In this document: positions 21,435 through 32,354 of the stretch, piece by piece
Layout: each line of letters starts with the position of its first letter
Position numbering within the stretch: the stretch's first letter is position 1
From: Shinisaurus crocodilurus
Lineage: Eukaryota; Chordata; Lepidosauria; Squamata; Shinisauridae
NCBI GenBank assembly: GCA_021292165.1
Contig: CM037876.1
Location: 315,794,803-315,858,802, forward strand
Length of the DNA stretch: 64,000 nt
Direction of reading: 5' to 3'
Position numbers and translations under genes: made by a program
The notes under the pieces: generated by a model
Told to the model about the DNA's origin: nothing
Database searches by the model: none
What the model saw: only the letters and a program-made list of their open reading frames with translations

Positions 21435-21560
21435 ATTCCGCTTTCCATCATCTCCTTCTTGTGGGGCTCCCATTTGGGAATCTGGTTGGCCACTGTAGGG
21501 ACAGAATGCTGGACCAGAGAGGCCTTCGGTCTGATCCAGCAGGACTCTTCTGAGGTACCC
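21435..21560 (-). mobile_element. SINE-like dispersed repeat (CAGAATGCTGGACCAG type)
   Basis: On the minus strand this contains TCCTGCTGGATCAGACCGAA and CAGTGGCCAACCAGATTCCC. The same order occurs on the plus strand at 27648-27770, and a piece occurs at 23314-23365. Pol III boxes are not clear. Confidence 0.6.
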
Positions 21561-22127
21561 CTGATCTAGGGCAGAGCATGACTGCCCGCATACCTTAGTT
21601 CCACTGCCCGTGTGTAGCACAGCTAGGCAGGGCCGGTGCTACCATTAGGCCAACTAGGCAGCCGCCTAGGGCGCAGGGCTAAAGGGGGCGCCAGAAACGC
21701 CTTGGGGGAAAAATACAGCGCTCTCAAGTGGGAAGGGGGGCACTAAATATCTGATCTTGCCTAGGGCACCAAACTGCCTTGCACCGGTCCTGCAGCTAGG
21801 GCTGTTGGAGAAATCCGCAATGGATTCAAATGAGTTCGGATTTCTATTAAGCTGACCTGTGGATTCTGCAGTGGACCGGCTTTTCCCAAGCTGCACAGAT
21901 TCCACAGACTTGCAGAATATTTCTTTAACTTGGGGTGAGGGGTGGGTGGGATTTGCCTATTTGCCAACGGATGTTAATGTGCACTTGCAAACATGAATGT
22001 AATTCTTGTAGATCCCTAAATCATAAATAAATCAGAATCCATCAATGAGTGGATGGCTGACTGAAAGACGCCTGACCATCTGCGAAACACAGACAGAACA
22101 AACTTAATGAAATCCGTACATCCCTAA
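21561..22127. other. Decayed repeats, no gene seen
   Basis: Contains a GGCCGGTGCTACCATTAGGC / GCCTAGGGC-type repeat (about 21628-21800) and the inverse partner of the 16010-16220 segment (about 21960-22125). Confidence 0.35.
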
Positions 22128-22205
22128 AATTTATTTATTTATTTATTTATTATATTTATCAATCGCCCATCTGGCCGGTCACCCGGCCACCCTGGGCGAT
22201 GTACA
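22128..22205 (+). repeat. TTTATT-array repeat with CCCTGGGCGATGT end
   Basis: TTTATTTATTTATT followed by TCAATCGCCCATCTGGCCGG and the GGGCGATGTACAA end. Copies are at 13139 and 50851. A short dispersed repeat, probably the end of a larger element. Confidence 0.6.
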
Positions 22206-22698
22206 ATTAATCTGTTCATGGCTAAAAGCCAGAATAAAGTTTGCAAAAGTGTAGAACTGCAGAATAAATGGCAAAGTGAGAAGAGTATGCACATGTGTTC
22301 CATTTGTTCATCTTCTCACGTTGCAGGATTTGGATGACTTGGGCAGAGAGTGGATTTGAACGGCACTTTCCATTAAGAAAGCAAAAACAAAGAACAACCG
22401 AGCACATAGCCACAAAGGTTAAGCTCATAGAAATAATTCCTCCTCCCCATTTTACTCCGAGATTAGAAACAATCTTGCTTTCCGAAATGCAGGCCTTCTT
22501 CCTCCAGGAGGACTCATGCCTGTGCCAACTCCCAAGCGATCTCGGCTTGTTGGGTAAATAAAAAACAAAGCTCTCACAGTACTCGCTAATTACAGCAATT
22601 GGTATAATTTAGGTAACGCAGAGGGACGGCCTTTATTGAGCCTTTTCTTGGAGCGATTAAGGGAGATCAGTGGGGCTCAGCATCATGTTACCTTGGAG
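22206..22698. other. Repeat-poor interval, candidate conserved non-coding DNA
   Basis: No ORF or known repeat from about 22320 to 22660. The sequence has ATTA/TAAT cores, for example around GCTAATTACAGCAATTGG near 22586-22603. A regulatory role is speculative. Confidence 0.3.
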
Positions 22699-22833
22699 CA
22701 GTGTTTCTCAACCTTGGGTCCCCAGATGTTTTTGGCCTACAACTCCCAGCATGCCCCAGCCAGCTATGCTGGCTGGGGCATGCTGGGAGTTGTAGGCCAA
22801 AAACATCTGGGGACCCAAGGTTGAGAAACACTG
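22699..22833. mobile_element. Palindromic hAT MITE (135 bp), TSD CCTTGGAG
   Basis: A near-perfect fold-back from CAGTGTTTCTCAACC to its complement, with CTACAACTCCCAGCATG and the apex GCCAGCTATGCTGGC. CCTTGGAG is duplicated exactly at 22691-22698 and 22834-22841. Confidence 0.95.
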
Positions 22834-23365
22834 CCTTGGAGTCTGCCAGGCAGGGGTGGGTGGGTAGTGGATGACAGCTGTGTTCTGCTTGGGTTTGGGG
22901 GCGTGGGGGTGGGTGTACACAAGCAGGAAGAGCCTGAAGACTGACAGCACGAACTGGGAACCTCTTCCTGGCTCAAGACTGGGATCAAGCTTACAAGGTG
23001 ACTCGGGGACTGTGTGTGTGCGCGCTCATGTTTTAGAGCCCCCTTCAAACCAGGGAAGAGAGGCAGGCAGGCAGGCAGCACCAGCCGCTCCGCTTGGCAG
23101 GCAGTAAGAGGCCTCTTAATGGGTCAGGCCTGCTATAAACAAGGGGCACCACCTGGCCTTCTGCCTTCTCTGCTTCACGCTCCAGCTTCCTCAGCCTGAC
23201 TAGCGCCTAGTGCTGATGGCTGCATTTCACCTCTGGGATCTGAGGCAGCTCAGAGAGGCCTCTGTACACCAGTTGCTGGGGTGCACAACTGGGAGGGTGC
23301 TACTGCCCTCAAGTCCTACTTGGAGGGCTCCCACTGGGGCGTCTGGTTGGCTACTGTGGGAACAC

Positions 23366-23607
23366 GATCATAGAATCATAGAATCATAGAAAAGTAGAGT
23401 TGGAAGGGGCCTACAAGGCCATCGAGTCCAACCCCCTGCTCAATGCAGGAATCCAGGTCAAAGCATCTCTGACAGATGTCTGTCCAGCCGCACCTTGAAT
23501 GCCTCCAGAGTGGGAGAGCCCACCACCTCCCTAGGTAGTTGATTCCATTGTCTTATTGCTCTGACAGTCAGGAGATTTTTCCTGATGTTTAGGTGGAATC
23601 TAGGTTG
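23366..23607 (-). mobile_element. CR1 3' fragment
   Basis: Matches the last 240 bp of the CR1 at 16331, with tandem GATTCTATG octamers at its 3' end. Just left, 23314-23365 is a piece of the SINE-like repeat at 21435. Confidence 0.92.
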
Positions 23608-23610
23608 CTG

Positions 23611-23806
23611 GATAGGAAGCTGCCTTACACTGAGTCAGACCTTGGGTCCACCTAACCCAGTATGGTCAACACTGACGGGCAACCGTGGATCTCCAGGGTG
23701 TCAGGCAGGATTCTGTTCAAGCCCTACCTGGGCAGGCTATGCATCGAACCCGGGACCTGCTCCTGCATGCCGAGCATGTGCTCTCTCACACTGAGCTCTG
23801 GCCCCT
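23611..23806 (-). mobile_element. tRNA-derived SINE fused to a 5S segment
   Basis: On the minus strand the tRNA head reads from about 23806 with A-box-like AGCTCAGTGTGAGAGAGCA and B-box-like GGTTCGATGCA. The body then runs to GCAGCTTCC at about 23615. The anticodon-loop position in better copies reads TTTGCATGC, suggesting an alanine tRNA (UGC) ancestor. Immediately 5' lies the 5S-like segment 23807-23908, so this copy could be a 5S-tRNA composite. Confidence 0.75.
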
Positions 23807-23908
23807 CCCTACGGCACCTGGTCTTCCAAGGCGGTCACCCATCCAAGCACTGACCAGGCCCGACCCTGCTTAGCTTCCGAGATCAGACGAGATCGGACTG
23901 TTCCGGGC
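23807..23908 (-). pseudogene. 5S rRNA-like segment
   Basis: On the minus strand GATCTCGTCTGATCTCGGAA then GCTAAGCAGGGTCGGGCCTG, then GCTTGGATGGGTGACCGCC, ending GTGCCGTAGGG. This covers most of 5S rRNA from about position 30 to the 3' end, closer to genuine 5S than the other 5S-SINE copies. It lacks the 5' third. It is a 5S pseudogene or the head of a composite SINE. Confidence 0.8.
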
Positions 23909-24566
23909 TGTTCTTTTGTTGCAAAAGATGACACCACGGACCCACCTTGGCCTGATCCAGCTTCCGGGCTGTTCTCATGCTTTCCTTCCCGTCTCTCCAC
24001 AGTGTCCGAGCCGACATTTGGCTGCTTGCATCCTGACAATTACTTTTCCTGATGGCTTTGCCATCCCCTCCAGCATGTCACAGGTGAAAACAGGGCCACA
24101 CGTGTAACACCCCTACGAATCTTTCCCCAAGGACTGTTGCCCAAGCCCCTTCCCCCTTATGCGTTGCTCCTGCCTTTGACTTTGCAATAGCACGTCTCCT
24201 GACCTCTACGCATTGATTGCCTCTTCTTCCACATTTTAGGCATGGGGGTAACTCTAGCCACCTACACTAGCCTTGTGTTACATCACAGACCAGGAGATTA
24301 TATGCCCCTTTAAAGGCTTATTTTTTTCCCAGCAGGGCACAAAGAAACTCATGCATGTTCTGGAAAGGCAATGGGCCATTTCCAATCTGCCTCTTGAGCA
24401 GATCTTTCCTTGATCATCCCCCCCCCCCGCTTCCCACCAATCAATGCCTTTCTGACATCTGAATGCATGCAAGTCACACCAGTCAAGCCATTATTGCTAG
24501 CTAAAGTGCTGCAAGAGGTGTCTGCGTGTGCGCGTGTGCGGGGGGGGGGGTTGGATCGTTCTATGG
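23909..24566. other. No gene seen
   Basis: Ordinary sequence with short C and G runs (about 24419-24428 and 24540-24550). Confidence 0.3.
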
Positions 24567-24664
24567 CAGTGTTCCCCAACCTGGGGTCCTCCAGCTCTGT
24601 TGGACCACAACTCCCAGAATTCCCCAGCCAGCTATGCTGGAGGACCCCAGGTTGGGGGACACTG
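24567..24664. mobile_element. Palindromic hAT MITE, short variant
   Basis: The left arm begins CAGTGTTCCCCAACCTGGGG and the right arm ends with its complement. About 98 bp with an internal deletion relative to the 135-bp family. Confidence 0.8.
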
Positions 24665-24803
24665 TTCTATAATGGAGATACTGGAGAGGATAAAATGGAG
24701 AGGAAGATGAGGATTATATGAGCTGGCTTGGGTTCCTTGCAGGAAAAAAAGGTGGGATATAAATATAAGAAATAAATAAATCCATCCTCGGCTAGTGCTA
24801 GAC

Positions 24804-25020
24804 CAGGGGTCAGGAACACGAGGCCCACGGACCTCATGTGGCTCCCATCCCTTGGTCTGCACCCACCCTGCTGCCCCCAAATAAAAAACACAAACAAAAA
24901 ATGTTTAAAGACAAAATGGCGTGGCATAGCGGCTCCTTAGGGCGATGGACCGGTGTGTGTGGGGAGTCCTGGGGAGGGGGCAAAATTGGCCCCTGGACCT
25001 CTCGCAGTTGCCCACCCCTG
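24804..25020. mobile_element. hAT-like MITE, CAGGGGT ends
   Basis: Begins CAGGGGTCAGGAAC and ends GTTGCCCACCCCTG, imperfect inverted termini of hAT type. The flanks CTAGAC and GTCTAG are complementary to each other and not a direct duplication, so no TSD is confirmed. Confidence 0.65.
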
Positions 25021-25930
25021 GTCTAGGGGATAATAATGTAGGCATTGGCCATCCTTGGTCCTGAGCATCCCTGGCGGTGGCTGTACAAACATTGTGGTGA
25101 CCGTGTGGCTCCTACATCTCCACGGATAGATAGAGCGGCTTCCTCACTTGCTTGCTAAGGGGTGAGCGGAAAGGCAGGTCAGGTGGCGTGTGCTGCAACT
25201 TCCTTGCTTTCTCTCTTTTTTCTTTTTGCCTCTTCTCTTCTGCGGAGTAGCAATTCGTCAGAATGTCCTCTGAGCTGGCGCGGTTTTAGCCTCCCAAGTT
25301 TCTGAGCTTTCCATAGTCTCTAATTCCTCAGCCAGCGTGTCTCAGTGCAAGAATAATTGTAACTTCACCAGGATAGGCTCCTTGGGAAACAAATGGCTGA
25401 AGGGGGTTGGATAAAGAGAGACGCGACACGTGCCAAGGCTTCCTCAAATCCCCGTTCTCTGTGGCGTTTGTGACTGCTGTGTGAGCCCGGCAACTGGCAA
25501 AGGGAGATGGTGAGAACTCGCTGTGCAGCTCGTGCCCGATAACACGGTGACGCACTTTATGGCTGTGAAATGTTTCCAGGGCATCTTCGGCTATGTAGCA
25601 GCATTGCAACAAAGGGCAGGCAATGGATCTTCTTGGAATGTCTTGCCTTGCTGAAGTAAAGATAACAGGGCTGCCTTCCTCCACGAGGAGCTGTTCATCT
25701 GAGAGCTGAAGCAGCATGCAGAGGTAGGCACTGGGCAGAAGGAGGCGGCCCACCAGCAACAACCAGGCAACAAGTAGGCAAGCATGGCTGGCCCTGAGGC
25801 TCCACTCCTTCCTGCAGCATCAGCAGGACACCGACCAGGACTATGGGCAGTATCCCATGGTATCATTCTGCAAACACAAATAGCACTCGTAGAGCTCCTC
25901 CAAAGCTTTCCATTGGGCATGCAGTTGCCC
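25021..25930. other. Repeat-poor interval, no gene seen
   Basis: Single-copy-looking sequence. The 144-codon minus frame at 25328-25762 overlaps a comparable minus frame at 25591-25959 and has no recognised domain. Confidence 0.3.
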
Positions 25931-25934
25931 ATTA

Positions 25935-26211
25935 GGTACGTTTGCGCGGCCGGTTGCACAACGGGTTATGCAAGTGGGATGCACAACCAGTTGCACAACC
26001 AGTCGCACCAGGGTTATGCACAACTGGTTGCACAAGCATAACGCACAACCGCTTGCACAATGTGCCGCACAAGTGACACACGCAACAGGTTGCGCAAGCA
26101 TAATGCATGCACAACCGCGCTTGCACAGACATGAATTTAGCTGGATTCTCCTCTTGCACATAGTTTGGGGCATATTTTCTGCTAGCACAACGTCACTTGT
26201 GCTAACAGAAT
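25935..26211. repeat. Degenerate TTGCACAAC array plus hairpin
   Basis: Irregular units of GGTTGCACAACC and GCACAACC in both orientations fill 25945-26125. A hairpin follows at about 26177-26211, arms TTCTGCTAGCACAA and TTGTGCTAACAGAA with a 6-base loop. It is probably an old fold-back DNA transposon. It is not a CRISPR array, since unit and spacer lengths vary. Confidence 0.65.
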
Positions 26212-26649
26212 GACACAGCTGGATAAGGCCCTATGCTTCCTTCAGCCAAGCAGAGCTCATAGGTGGAGGGCCGCGTGCTGGCACACATGCGCTGCATCTC
26301 CAGGTCTGGGCCTCGAGGTTGCCTCTGCTCCTGGGATCTTGGTAGCAACGGTGAAGGTGTGGTGCTAGGGCACAGGACCAGCAGGGGCCATTGGGTCCCC
26401 AAACTCTGCTGATGGCCCATGGGCCTCTTCTCGGGTGGCAGCCTTGGGGGTGACCATCAGGGTATGACCGATTGCCCCAGGTCCCAGCACATGATGGGGC
26501 TGGCAGTGCAGTCCTCCTCTGAGGAGGCCTCGTCCAGTTCTGGGCCCAGGCATGGTTTGTTCCTGGAAGGTTTATAGTTAGGGATGGCATGACTGATGAA
26601 GTCCTGATTGTGTGGACAAAGGGGAGGGAGGGAGCCGGAAAGGAGGCAA
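26212..26649. other. No gene seen
   Basis: A minus frame of 180 codons (26231-26773) spans this and runs into the CR1 fragment, so it is a chance frame. Confidence 0.3.
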
Positions 26650-26951
26650 TAGATCTCTTCTTGTTCATCCCAGTTTGCAGGACACGGAATAATGGGCTCA
26701 AGTTACAGGAACCTAGATTCCACCTAAACATCAGGAAAAATTTCCTGTCAGAGCAATAAGACAATGGAATCAACTACCTAGGGAGGTTGTGGGCTCTCCC
26801 ACTCTGGAGGCATTCAAGGTGCAGCTGGACAGACATCTGTCAGAGATGCTTTGACCTAGATTCCTGCATTGAGCAGGGGGTTGGACTCGATGGCCTTGTA
26901 GGCCCCTTCCAACTCTACTTTTCTATGATTCTATGATTCTATGATTCTATT
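26650..26951 (+). mobile_element. CR1 3' fragment
   Basis: Contains the C-terminal ORF2 codons and 3' UTR, ending in four tandem ATGATTCT octamers at about 26925-26951, the CR1 3' hallmark. A short deletion removes GACT in the TTTCCTGACTGTCAG region. Confidence 0.93.
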
Positions 26952-27127
26952 AGGAACACAGAAAGCTGCCGCCTTATTCCGAGCCAGGCCCTGCTCGGTC
27001 CGTCCAGCCCAGTGTTGTCGACACTGGACTGGCAGCCGCGGCTCTCCAGGGTTCCAGGCAGGAGTTTTTCCAGCCCTACCTGGAGGTGCCCGGGATCGGA
27101 CCTGAAACCAGTTCGGCATGTAAAGCA
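26952..27127 (-). mobile_element. tRNA-derived SINE
   Basis: Directly abuts the CR1 tail. Body (GCCCAGTGTTGTCGACACTG) and tRNA head (CCTGAAACCAG, minus B-box region) are recognisable but diverged. Confidence 0.75.
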
Positions 27128-27647
27128 ACTGTACTTTTCGTGTGAAAATGAAGTGGGACTCCAATTTAAAATGTGTGCCAGATATTCCATTTTGGGGGAG
27201 CCCTGAATTAATGTCGTAATTGGCTGGGGACCCAGCTCACCCAACCCTGAATTCATTCATATATAGCCCCCATTCATTTCAGCGACGACTGCTGGACTGC
27301 ACCCGCACACCCTCGCCATTTGGAAGCTTCAGCAGGAGCAGAATGCGTGGCTCATCTTTCAACAGGGATGAGTTCCCAGGAGCATGTGATATCACTGCAA
27401 GGCCTGCGGTGGCTTCGGGTCGGCCTAGGCGAGAGACACCGTTGTCCAGCCGCAGTCTCTGTCTGCGATCCACTAAGGATGTGCTCTCTGTGTGTCAGGG
27501 TCAATCAGCAAGTGCAGTGGGAGAGAGATTCTTAACGTGAGCCTTGGTGCAACTCACCAATAAGTAATCTGAAACGGGTAACACAAAGGCATCCTTTACA
27601 TGTCAAGCAACAGGGCAGGAAGGAAGGAGCCACTTTTCTGTGGGCTC
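27128..27647. other. No gene seen
   Basis: Ordinary sequence. No repeat recognised. Confidence 0.3.
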
Positions 27648-27768
27648 ATTCGGAACGTAAGCACACAAGAAGAGCTCTGTGGCTGGGTCAGGCCAAAGGT
27701 CGAACTCATCCAGCATTCTGTTCCCACAGTGGCCAACCAGCTGTCTGTGGGAAGCCCACCAGTAGGAC
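27648..27768 (+). mobile_element. SINE-like dispersed repeat
   Basis: Same family as 21435-21560: GTCAGGCCAAAGGTCGAACT, CAGCATTCTGTTCCCACAGT and GGCCAACCAG. It ends where the CR1 3' terminus begins. Confidence 0.65.
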
Positions 27769-29166
27769 ATAGAATCATAGAATCATAGAAAAGTAGAGTT
27801 GGAAGGGGCCTACAAGGCCATCGAGTCCAACCCCCTGCTCAATGCAGGAATCCAGGTCAAAGCATCTCTGACAGATGTCTGTCCAGCTGCACCTTGAATG
27901 CCTCCAGACTGGGAGAGCCCACCACCTCCCTAGGTAGTTGATTCCATTGTCTTATTGCTCTGACAGTCAGGAAATTTTTCCTGATGTTTAGGTGGAATCT
28001 AGGTTCCTGTAACTTGAGCCCATTATTCCGTGTCCTGCAAACTGGGATGACCGAGAAGAGATCTTTGCCCTCCTCTGTGTGACATCCCTTCAAATACTGG
28101 AAGAGTGCGATCATATCTCCCCTCAGTCTCCTCTTCTGAAGGCTAAACATGCCCAGTTCTTTCAGTCTCTCCTCATAGGGCCTTGTTTCCAGTCCCTTTA
28201 TCATCCTTGTTGCCCTCCTCTGAACCCTCTCCAGTTTGTCTATGTCCTTCTTAAAGTGAGGTGCCCAGAACTGGACGCAGTACTCAAGATGAGGCCTAAC
28301 CAGTGCCGAGTAAAGGGGAATGATCACTTCACGCGATTTGGAAGCTATACTTCTATTAATGCAGCCCAAAATAGCATTTGCCTTCTTTGCAGCCACATCG
28401 CATTGCTGGCTCATATTCAGTTTGTGATCTACCACAATTCCAAGATCCTTCTCACTTGTAGTATTGTTGAGCCAAGTGTCCCCCATTCTGTAACTCTGCA
28501 TTTGGTTTCCTCTCCCTAGGTGCAGCACTTGGCATTTATCCCTATTAAATTTCATTCTGTTGTTTTCGGCCCAGCGCTCCAGCCTATCGAGGTCACTTTG
28601 AATTTTGCTTCTGTCTTCCAGAGTATTAGCTGTTCCACCCAACTTTGTGTCATCTGCAAATTTAATAAGCATTCCCTGTACCTCCTCATCCAAGTCATTA
28701 ATAAAAATGTTGTAGAGCACTGGGCCCAGGACCGAGCCCTATGGTACCCCGCTCGTTACCTCTCCCCAGTTTGAGAAGGAACCATTGATAAACACTCTTT
28801 GAGTCCGATTCTGTAGCCAATTGTGGATCCACCTGATAGTTGTTCCATCTAGCCCACTTTTATCTAGCTTGCTAATCAGGATATCATGAGGCACTTTGTC
28901 GAAAGCTTTGCTGAAGTCCAGGTATATAATGTCCACAGCATTCCCACAGTCCACGAGGGAGGTTACGCAATCAAAAAATGAGATCAGATTAGTCTGACAG
29001 GATTTGTTCTTGACAAATCCATGCTGGCTTCTAGTAATCACTGCATTGTTTTCAAGGTGCTTGCAGACTGACTTCTTTATAATCTGCTCAAAAATCTTCC
29101 CGGGGATTGATGTCAGACTGACTGGCCTATAGTTCCCAGGTTCCTCCTTCTTGCCCTTTTTGAATA
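27769..29166 (-). mobile_element. CR1 LINE fragment, 1.4 kb
   Basis: The 3' part of CR1 including the C-terminal half of RT, closely matching 16331-17720. 5' truncation falls at about 29166, where sequence switches to AATATTCGTGGTGCC. Confidence 0.95.
27857..29166 (-). pseudogene. CR1 reverse transcriptase with one nonsense codon
   Basis: One frame runs from the truncation to the natural ORF2 end, broken only by TAG at 28739-28741. That codon falls in motif B, where SGVP is followed by a stop in place of the glutamine in the sister copy (GVPQGSVLG at 16419-18458). Motif A ([14 protein letters not shown]) and FADDTKLGG are intact. The frame otherwise shows no decay, so this copy is fairly young. 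It is dead by truncation and the stop. Confidence 0.9.
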
Positions 29167-29728
29167 TTCGTGGTGCCGCCCTCCTGCTGGCGCTCTCCAG
29201 CAACTGGGATACTGAGACATTCCTAATTAGATGGAAGAAATTTCACCCATCCCTAACTGTCCATTGAGAGCACCGAGAAAGGTGCTGACTTTCTGACAGC
29301 TTCATGGGAAGGCCCCTCCCGGTCAGCCCTGCTCACGCACCGCCAGGCCTTCAGCGGTTGCATCTCCCAATACTAGAAACTTGGTATACTTTAAACACAC
29401 GCAGCAGCTTTGATTCTTATACTGTTCTACTTCTATACAGAATCCCAGATTCCACGTGAGTGAGTGTGATGCAGGCAGCACGGCTGCCTTTTCGGTTATG
29501 CTTCCAGCGTAGCCGAGAGAAGCGACACTTGCGTGTTTAGGGAAGCTGGGTTATGCAAACCGGTGTGGCCTTGCCTTGGGCTGCATATAGCTGAACAGGA
29601 TATTGTGGTTCGCAGAGTGGTATCTGCAAGAAGGCCTTCCTGCCGGGGGAATTTAACCTGGCGATATAAGAGCTGATTCAGAAGGGATCTTCTTCAGTTG
29701 GACCTATTCCCACACTGGCATATAGATT
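29167..29728. other. No gene seen
   Basis: Repeat-poor non-coding sequence next to the CR1 truncation point. Confidence 0.3.
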
Positions 29729-30079
29729 CAGTGCTTCTCAATTATTTTCTGTCATGCCCCCCCCTAGGAAGAAGAAAACATTTCGCGCCCCCCGCGCGAC
29801 TGTAAATAGTATCATTTGTCTATAAAATTGTTATAAGTACACCTCTGCATAACACTGTATCCTTATTAACGTGTAAGAGAATAAAAAAAGAAAGAAATGT
29901 GGATCAATTTACAACAAAGAATAGCTTTATTAACTGTAGCAGAAAAGATTTAAAGGAGCACAGGATTTAAAGGAACACAATATTAAAAAAAAACTTTTAA
30001 CTGAGGTCAAACGAGCCCCCCTTTACGGAGCCTCGCGCCCCCCCCCTGGGGGGCCCGCCCCACTATTTGAGAAGCACTG
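29729..30079. mobile_element. hAT-like MITE, CAGTGCTTCTCAA ends
   Basis: Begins CAGTGCTTCTCAA and ends TTGAGAAGCACTG, a perfect 13-bp terminal inverted repeat over about 351 bp. The subterminal parts are C-rich (CGCGCCCCCC). The interior is AT-rich. The 8-mers at the flanks do not match, so the TSD is lost. Confidence 0.85.
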
Positions 30080-31390
30080 CAATAATGCAAGCAAAGATGG
30101 GCATCACATCAAGCCTATTTGTATTCGTCAAATCTCCTCTTTTGTCCCAGCTCCAAATTTGGGAGGGAGGGGGGGGGCTGGGAAGGTTGTCCCAGTGAGC
30201 CACCCCCACCCCCATGCTGACCCCTCCCCCCCCATGCCTACCAGCACTTGGGCTCTGGCCTGCAGTGCTCTCGCAGCCCCCTGCCTCTCCCTCCCCCTCT
30301 TGTAGCTTATGAAGGGAAGGGGTGGGACGGCAGCTACATGCCCCCCCCCGTGCTCACAGGCTTACCTGGAGGAGGCAGCGCTGCAAGCCATTCTATGGTG
30401 GCGGCTGCCAGATCAGCCTGCGAGGGGCGCAAGAGGCTGGATCCTGCCCTAACCCAAGTGGCCAGGAGTGCAGGGCAGGCAGGCAAGCAAATGCCCCAGG
30501 ATGCTGGAGGATGATGCCAGCCCTGACAGGAATGTTTGTGTCAGCATCCACATTTCCAGCTTTGAAATGGCCGCAGATTTTGATTCTCTGCCTCCCCCCC
30601 CCCCGCTGCCACACACATGCACGGATGTTTCATTCGCTTCCTGTCCCTTTAAAATCTCGAGAGGAAAAGAAAATCACAGCAGCAGGCTGATGGTGAGATC
30701 ATGCGGACACTGTTATTGTTTTGCTCCCCCCGGGAGAGAGCTATCGCAGTTAAGAGACCGCAAGACGACGCGGGCTCCACATTTGATTGAAACACCAAAG
30801 CAATTTCATTTCCAGATTTTAACAGCTTAGTATGTGCCGGGAAAGCTGCTAATGAAAAAAAGGGCTCAGATGTTGCCCATGTTTCTTGGAGTGAAATCCT
30901 CGAGAGGCAGTTGCAGCTCCACAATTCCATGGCGCATTTCCAGCAGTGGCTGCAGCTCCCACAGGCAGCATTTTGGACAGGACGCGCATGGTCCATGCAG
31001 ACGTACAACCTCCAGTCAAACTTCATCATCTCACCTTTGCAATGATCAAGCACAGGAGAAACCTACTCAGTTAACTTCTAGCAGAAACCTGCAGAACACT
31101 GCGCTGATCGTTTGGACCCTTGTGACATCCCGAAGCCACATTCCCCAATCACACTGCAGCAGTTTTCCAACTTCAAAACAAATCTATTTTGTTTGTTTGT
31201 TTTCAAAGGCCCCCAACAAATATTTATTCAGATGAACCTCCAAGGTGTTTGAAATGAAAGGTGGATAGCCCCGCTGAAGCATGGGAGGAGGGCCAATGAA
31301 GCAGGCGAGAGAACGCTAAGCTCACCCCAAAGCAGAAAAAAAAATGCACTGAACTTGTCCTCGATCCAGCTGAGTCAAAAGTTCTTTGAC
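30080..31390. other. No gene seen
   Basis: Low-complexity G and C runs (30165-30235, 30595-30605), then repeat-poor sequence from about 30620. Open frames of 120-134 codons overlap on both strands and show no domain. Confidence 0.3.
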
Positions 31391-31538
31391 TAGGTTCACA
31401 CAACACGCTAAACCTCAGTAGGTTAAGAGGCAGAGCTGCTTAGCATGTCGTCTGAATGCTGCATGGTGGTGGTTTATAAGCCATGGTTAGCAGTAAGGTT
31501 AAGAAAACACCAGTAGGTTTAACGTGTTGTCTGAACCC
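31391..31538. mobile_element. Fold-back MITE, GGGTTCANACAACACG ends (Harbinger-like?)
   Basis: The left end AGGTTCACACAACACGCTAA and the complement of the right end GGGTTCAGACAACACGTTAA match closely. A related terminus is at 54649. Superfamily placement is tentative. Confidence 0.65.
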
Positions 31539-31578
31539 GGATGACGGGCTAGCCCACTGAGAAGCCAAAAAGGCACAG

Positions 31579-31629
31579 AGCCCCTTGGCAAGAGCGGCAA
31601 AAAAGGGCTGCCACTCTTGCCAAGGGGCT
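31579..31629. repeat. 21-bp inverted repeat
   Basis: AGCCCCTTGGCAAGAG at the start and its complement at the end are separated by an AAAAAAGGG-type loop. It is part of the fold-back cluster at 31.4-33.0 kb. Confidence 0.8.
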
Positions 31630-31648
31630 AGCAAAGGGGGGTTTCCAC

Positions 31649-32327
31649 CAGGGATGGGGACTCAGACTCGAGGACTCGACTCGTGAGTCGGACTGAGTCC
31701 CCCCACTGACTCAAGTCAGACTCGAGTCCCAATATTTTTAATGGGACTCGAGACTCGACTCGAGACTCGAGACCAAGGACTCGTGTTCCTCAGATGCAAC
31801 ATGGATAGGTTTTAGGAAGTACAGCAAGTTTATTTTTTAAAATCATTTCCCTAAAATGCAACCTTTCAGACATTTTGGGTTTGGCTGCCTCTGCCTGCCT
31901 GTTTGGGGTTCCCTGCCTCCTCTGCCTGCCTGGCCTCTTCTTAACCAGTTCCACAGTTTGAATTGTCCAAGACAAAGGCCTCTGCCTGCCTGCTTTGGGG
32001 TTCCCTGCCTCCTCTGCCTGCCTGGTTATTTTGGGTTTGTCTGCCTGGTCTGTTCTTGCCAAAATCAGTTGCACAGAGTTGTGAAATAAAAAGGCACACT
32101 TGTGCCTAGAATTTATTTAAGCCACACATCTGAAATAGCCTTATTTTGTTGGGGGGAAACCCCATTGATTTTAATAGGGACTCGTGGAGTCAGCTTTGGG
32201 AGTGACTCGTGACTCGTGACGTGAGTCACCATTTTGGACCAAGGACTCGGACTCGGACTCGTGACTCGGGTCCAAAGACTCGTGACTCAACTCGTGACTC
32301 GAGACCAAGGACTCATCAACATCCCTG
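31649..32327. mobile_element. GAGTC-rich hAT element, copy 2, TSD GTTTCCAC
   Basis: Termini CAGGGATG and CATCCCTG. Exact duplication of GTTTCCAC at 31641-31648 and 32328-32335. It is inverted relative to copy 1, with GACTC arrays at both ends and the same CAGGCAG-rich interior. Confidence 0.95.
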
Positions 32328-32354
32328 GTTTCCACTCCCCCCAACTTTAAAAAA

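Noticed and set aside
24804..25028. TSD for the CAGGGGT MITE
   Set aside because: Flanks CTAGAC and GTCTAG are complementary rather than direct repeats.
25945..26125. CRISPR-like appearance of the TTGCACAAC array
   Set aside because: Units and spacings vary and occur in both orientations, and the window is clearly vertebrate nuclear DNA.
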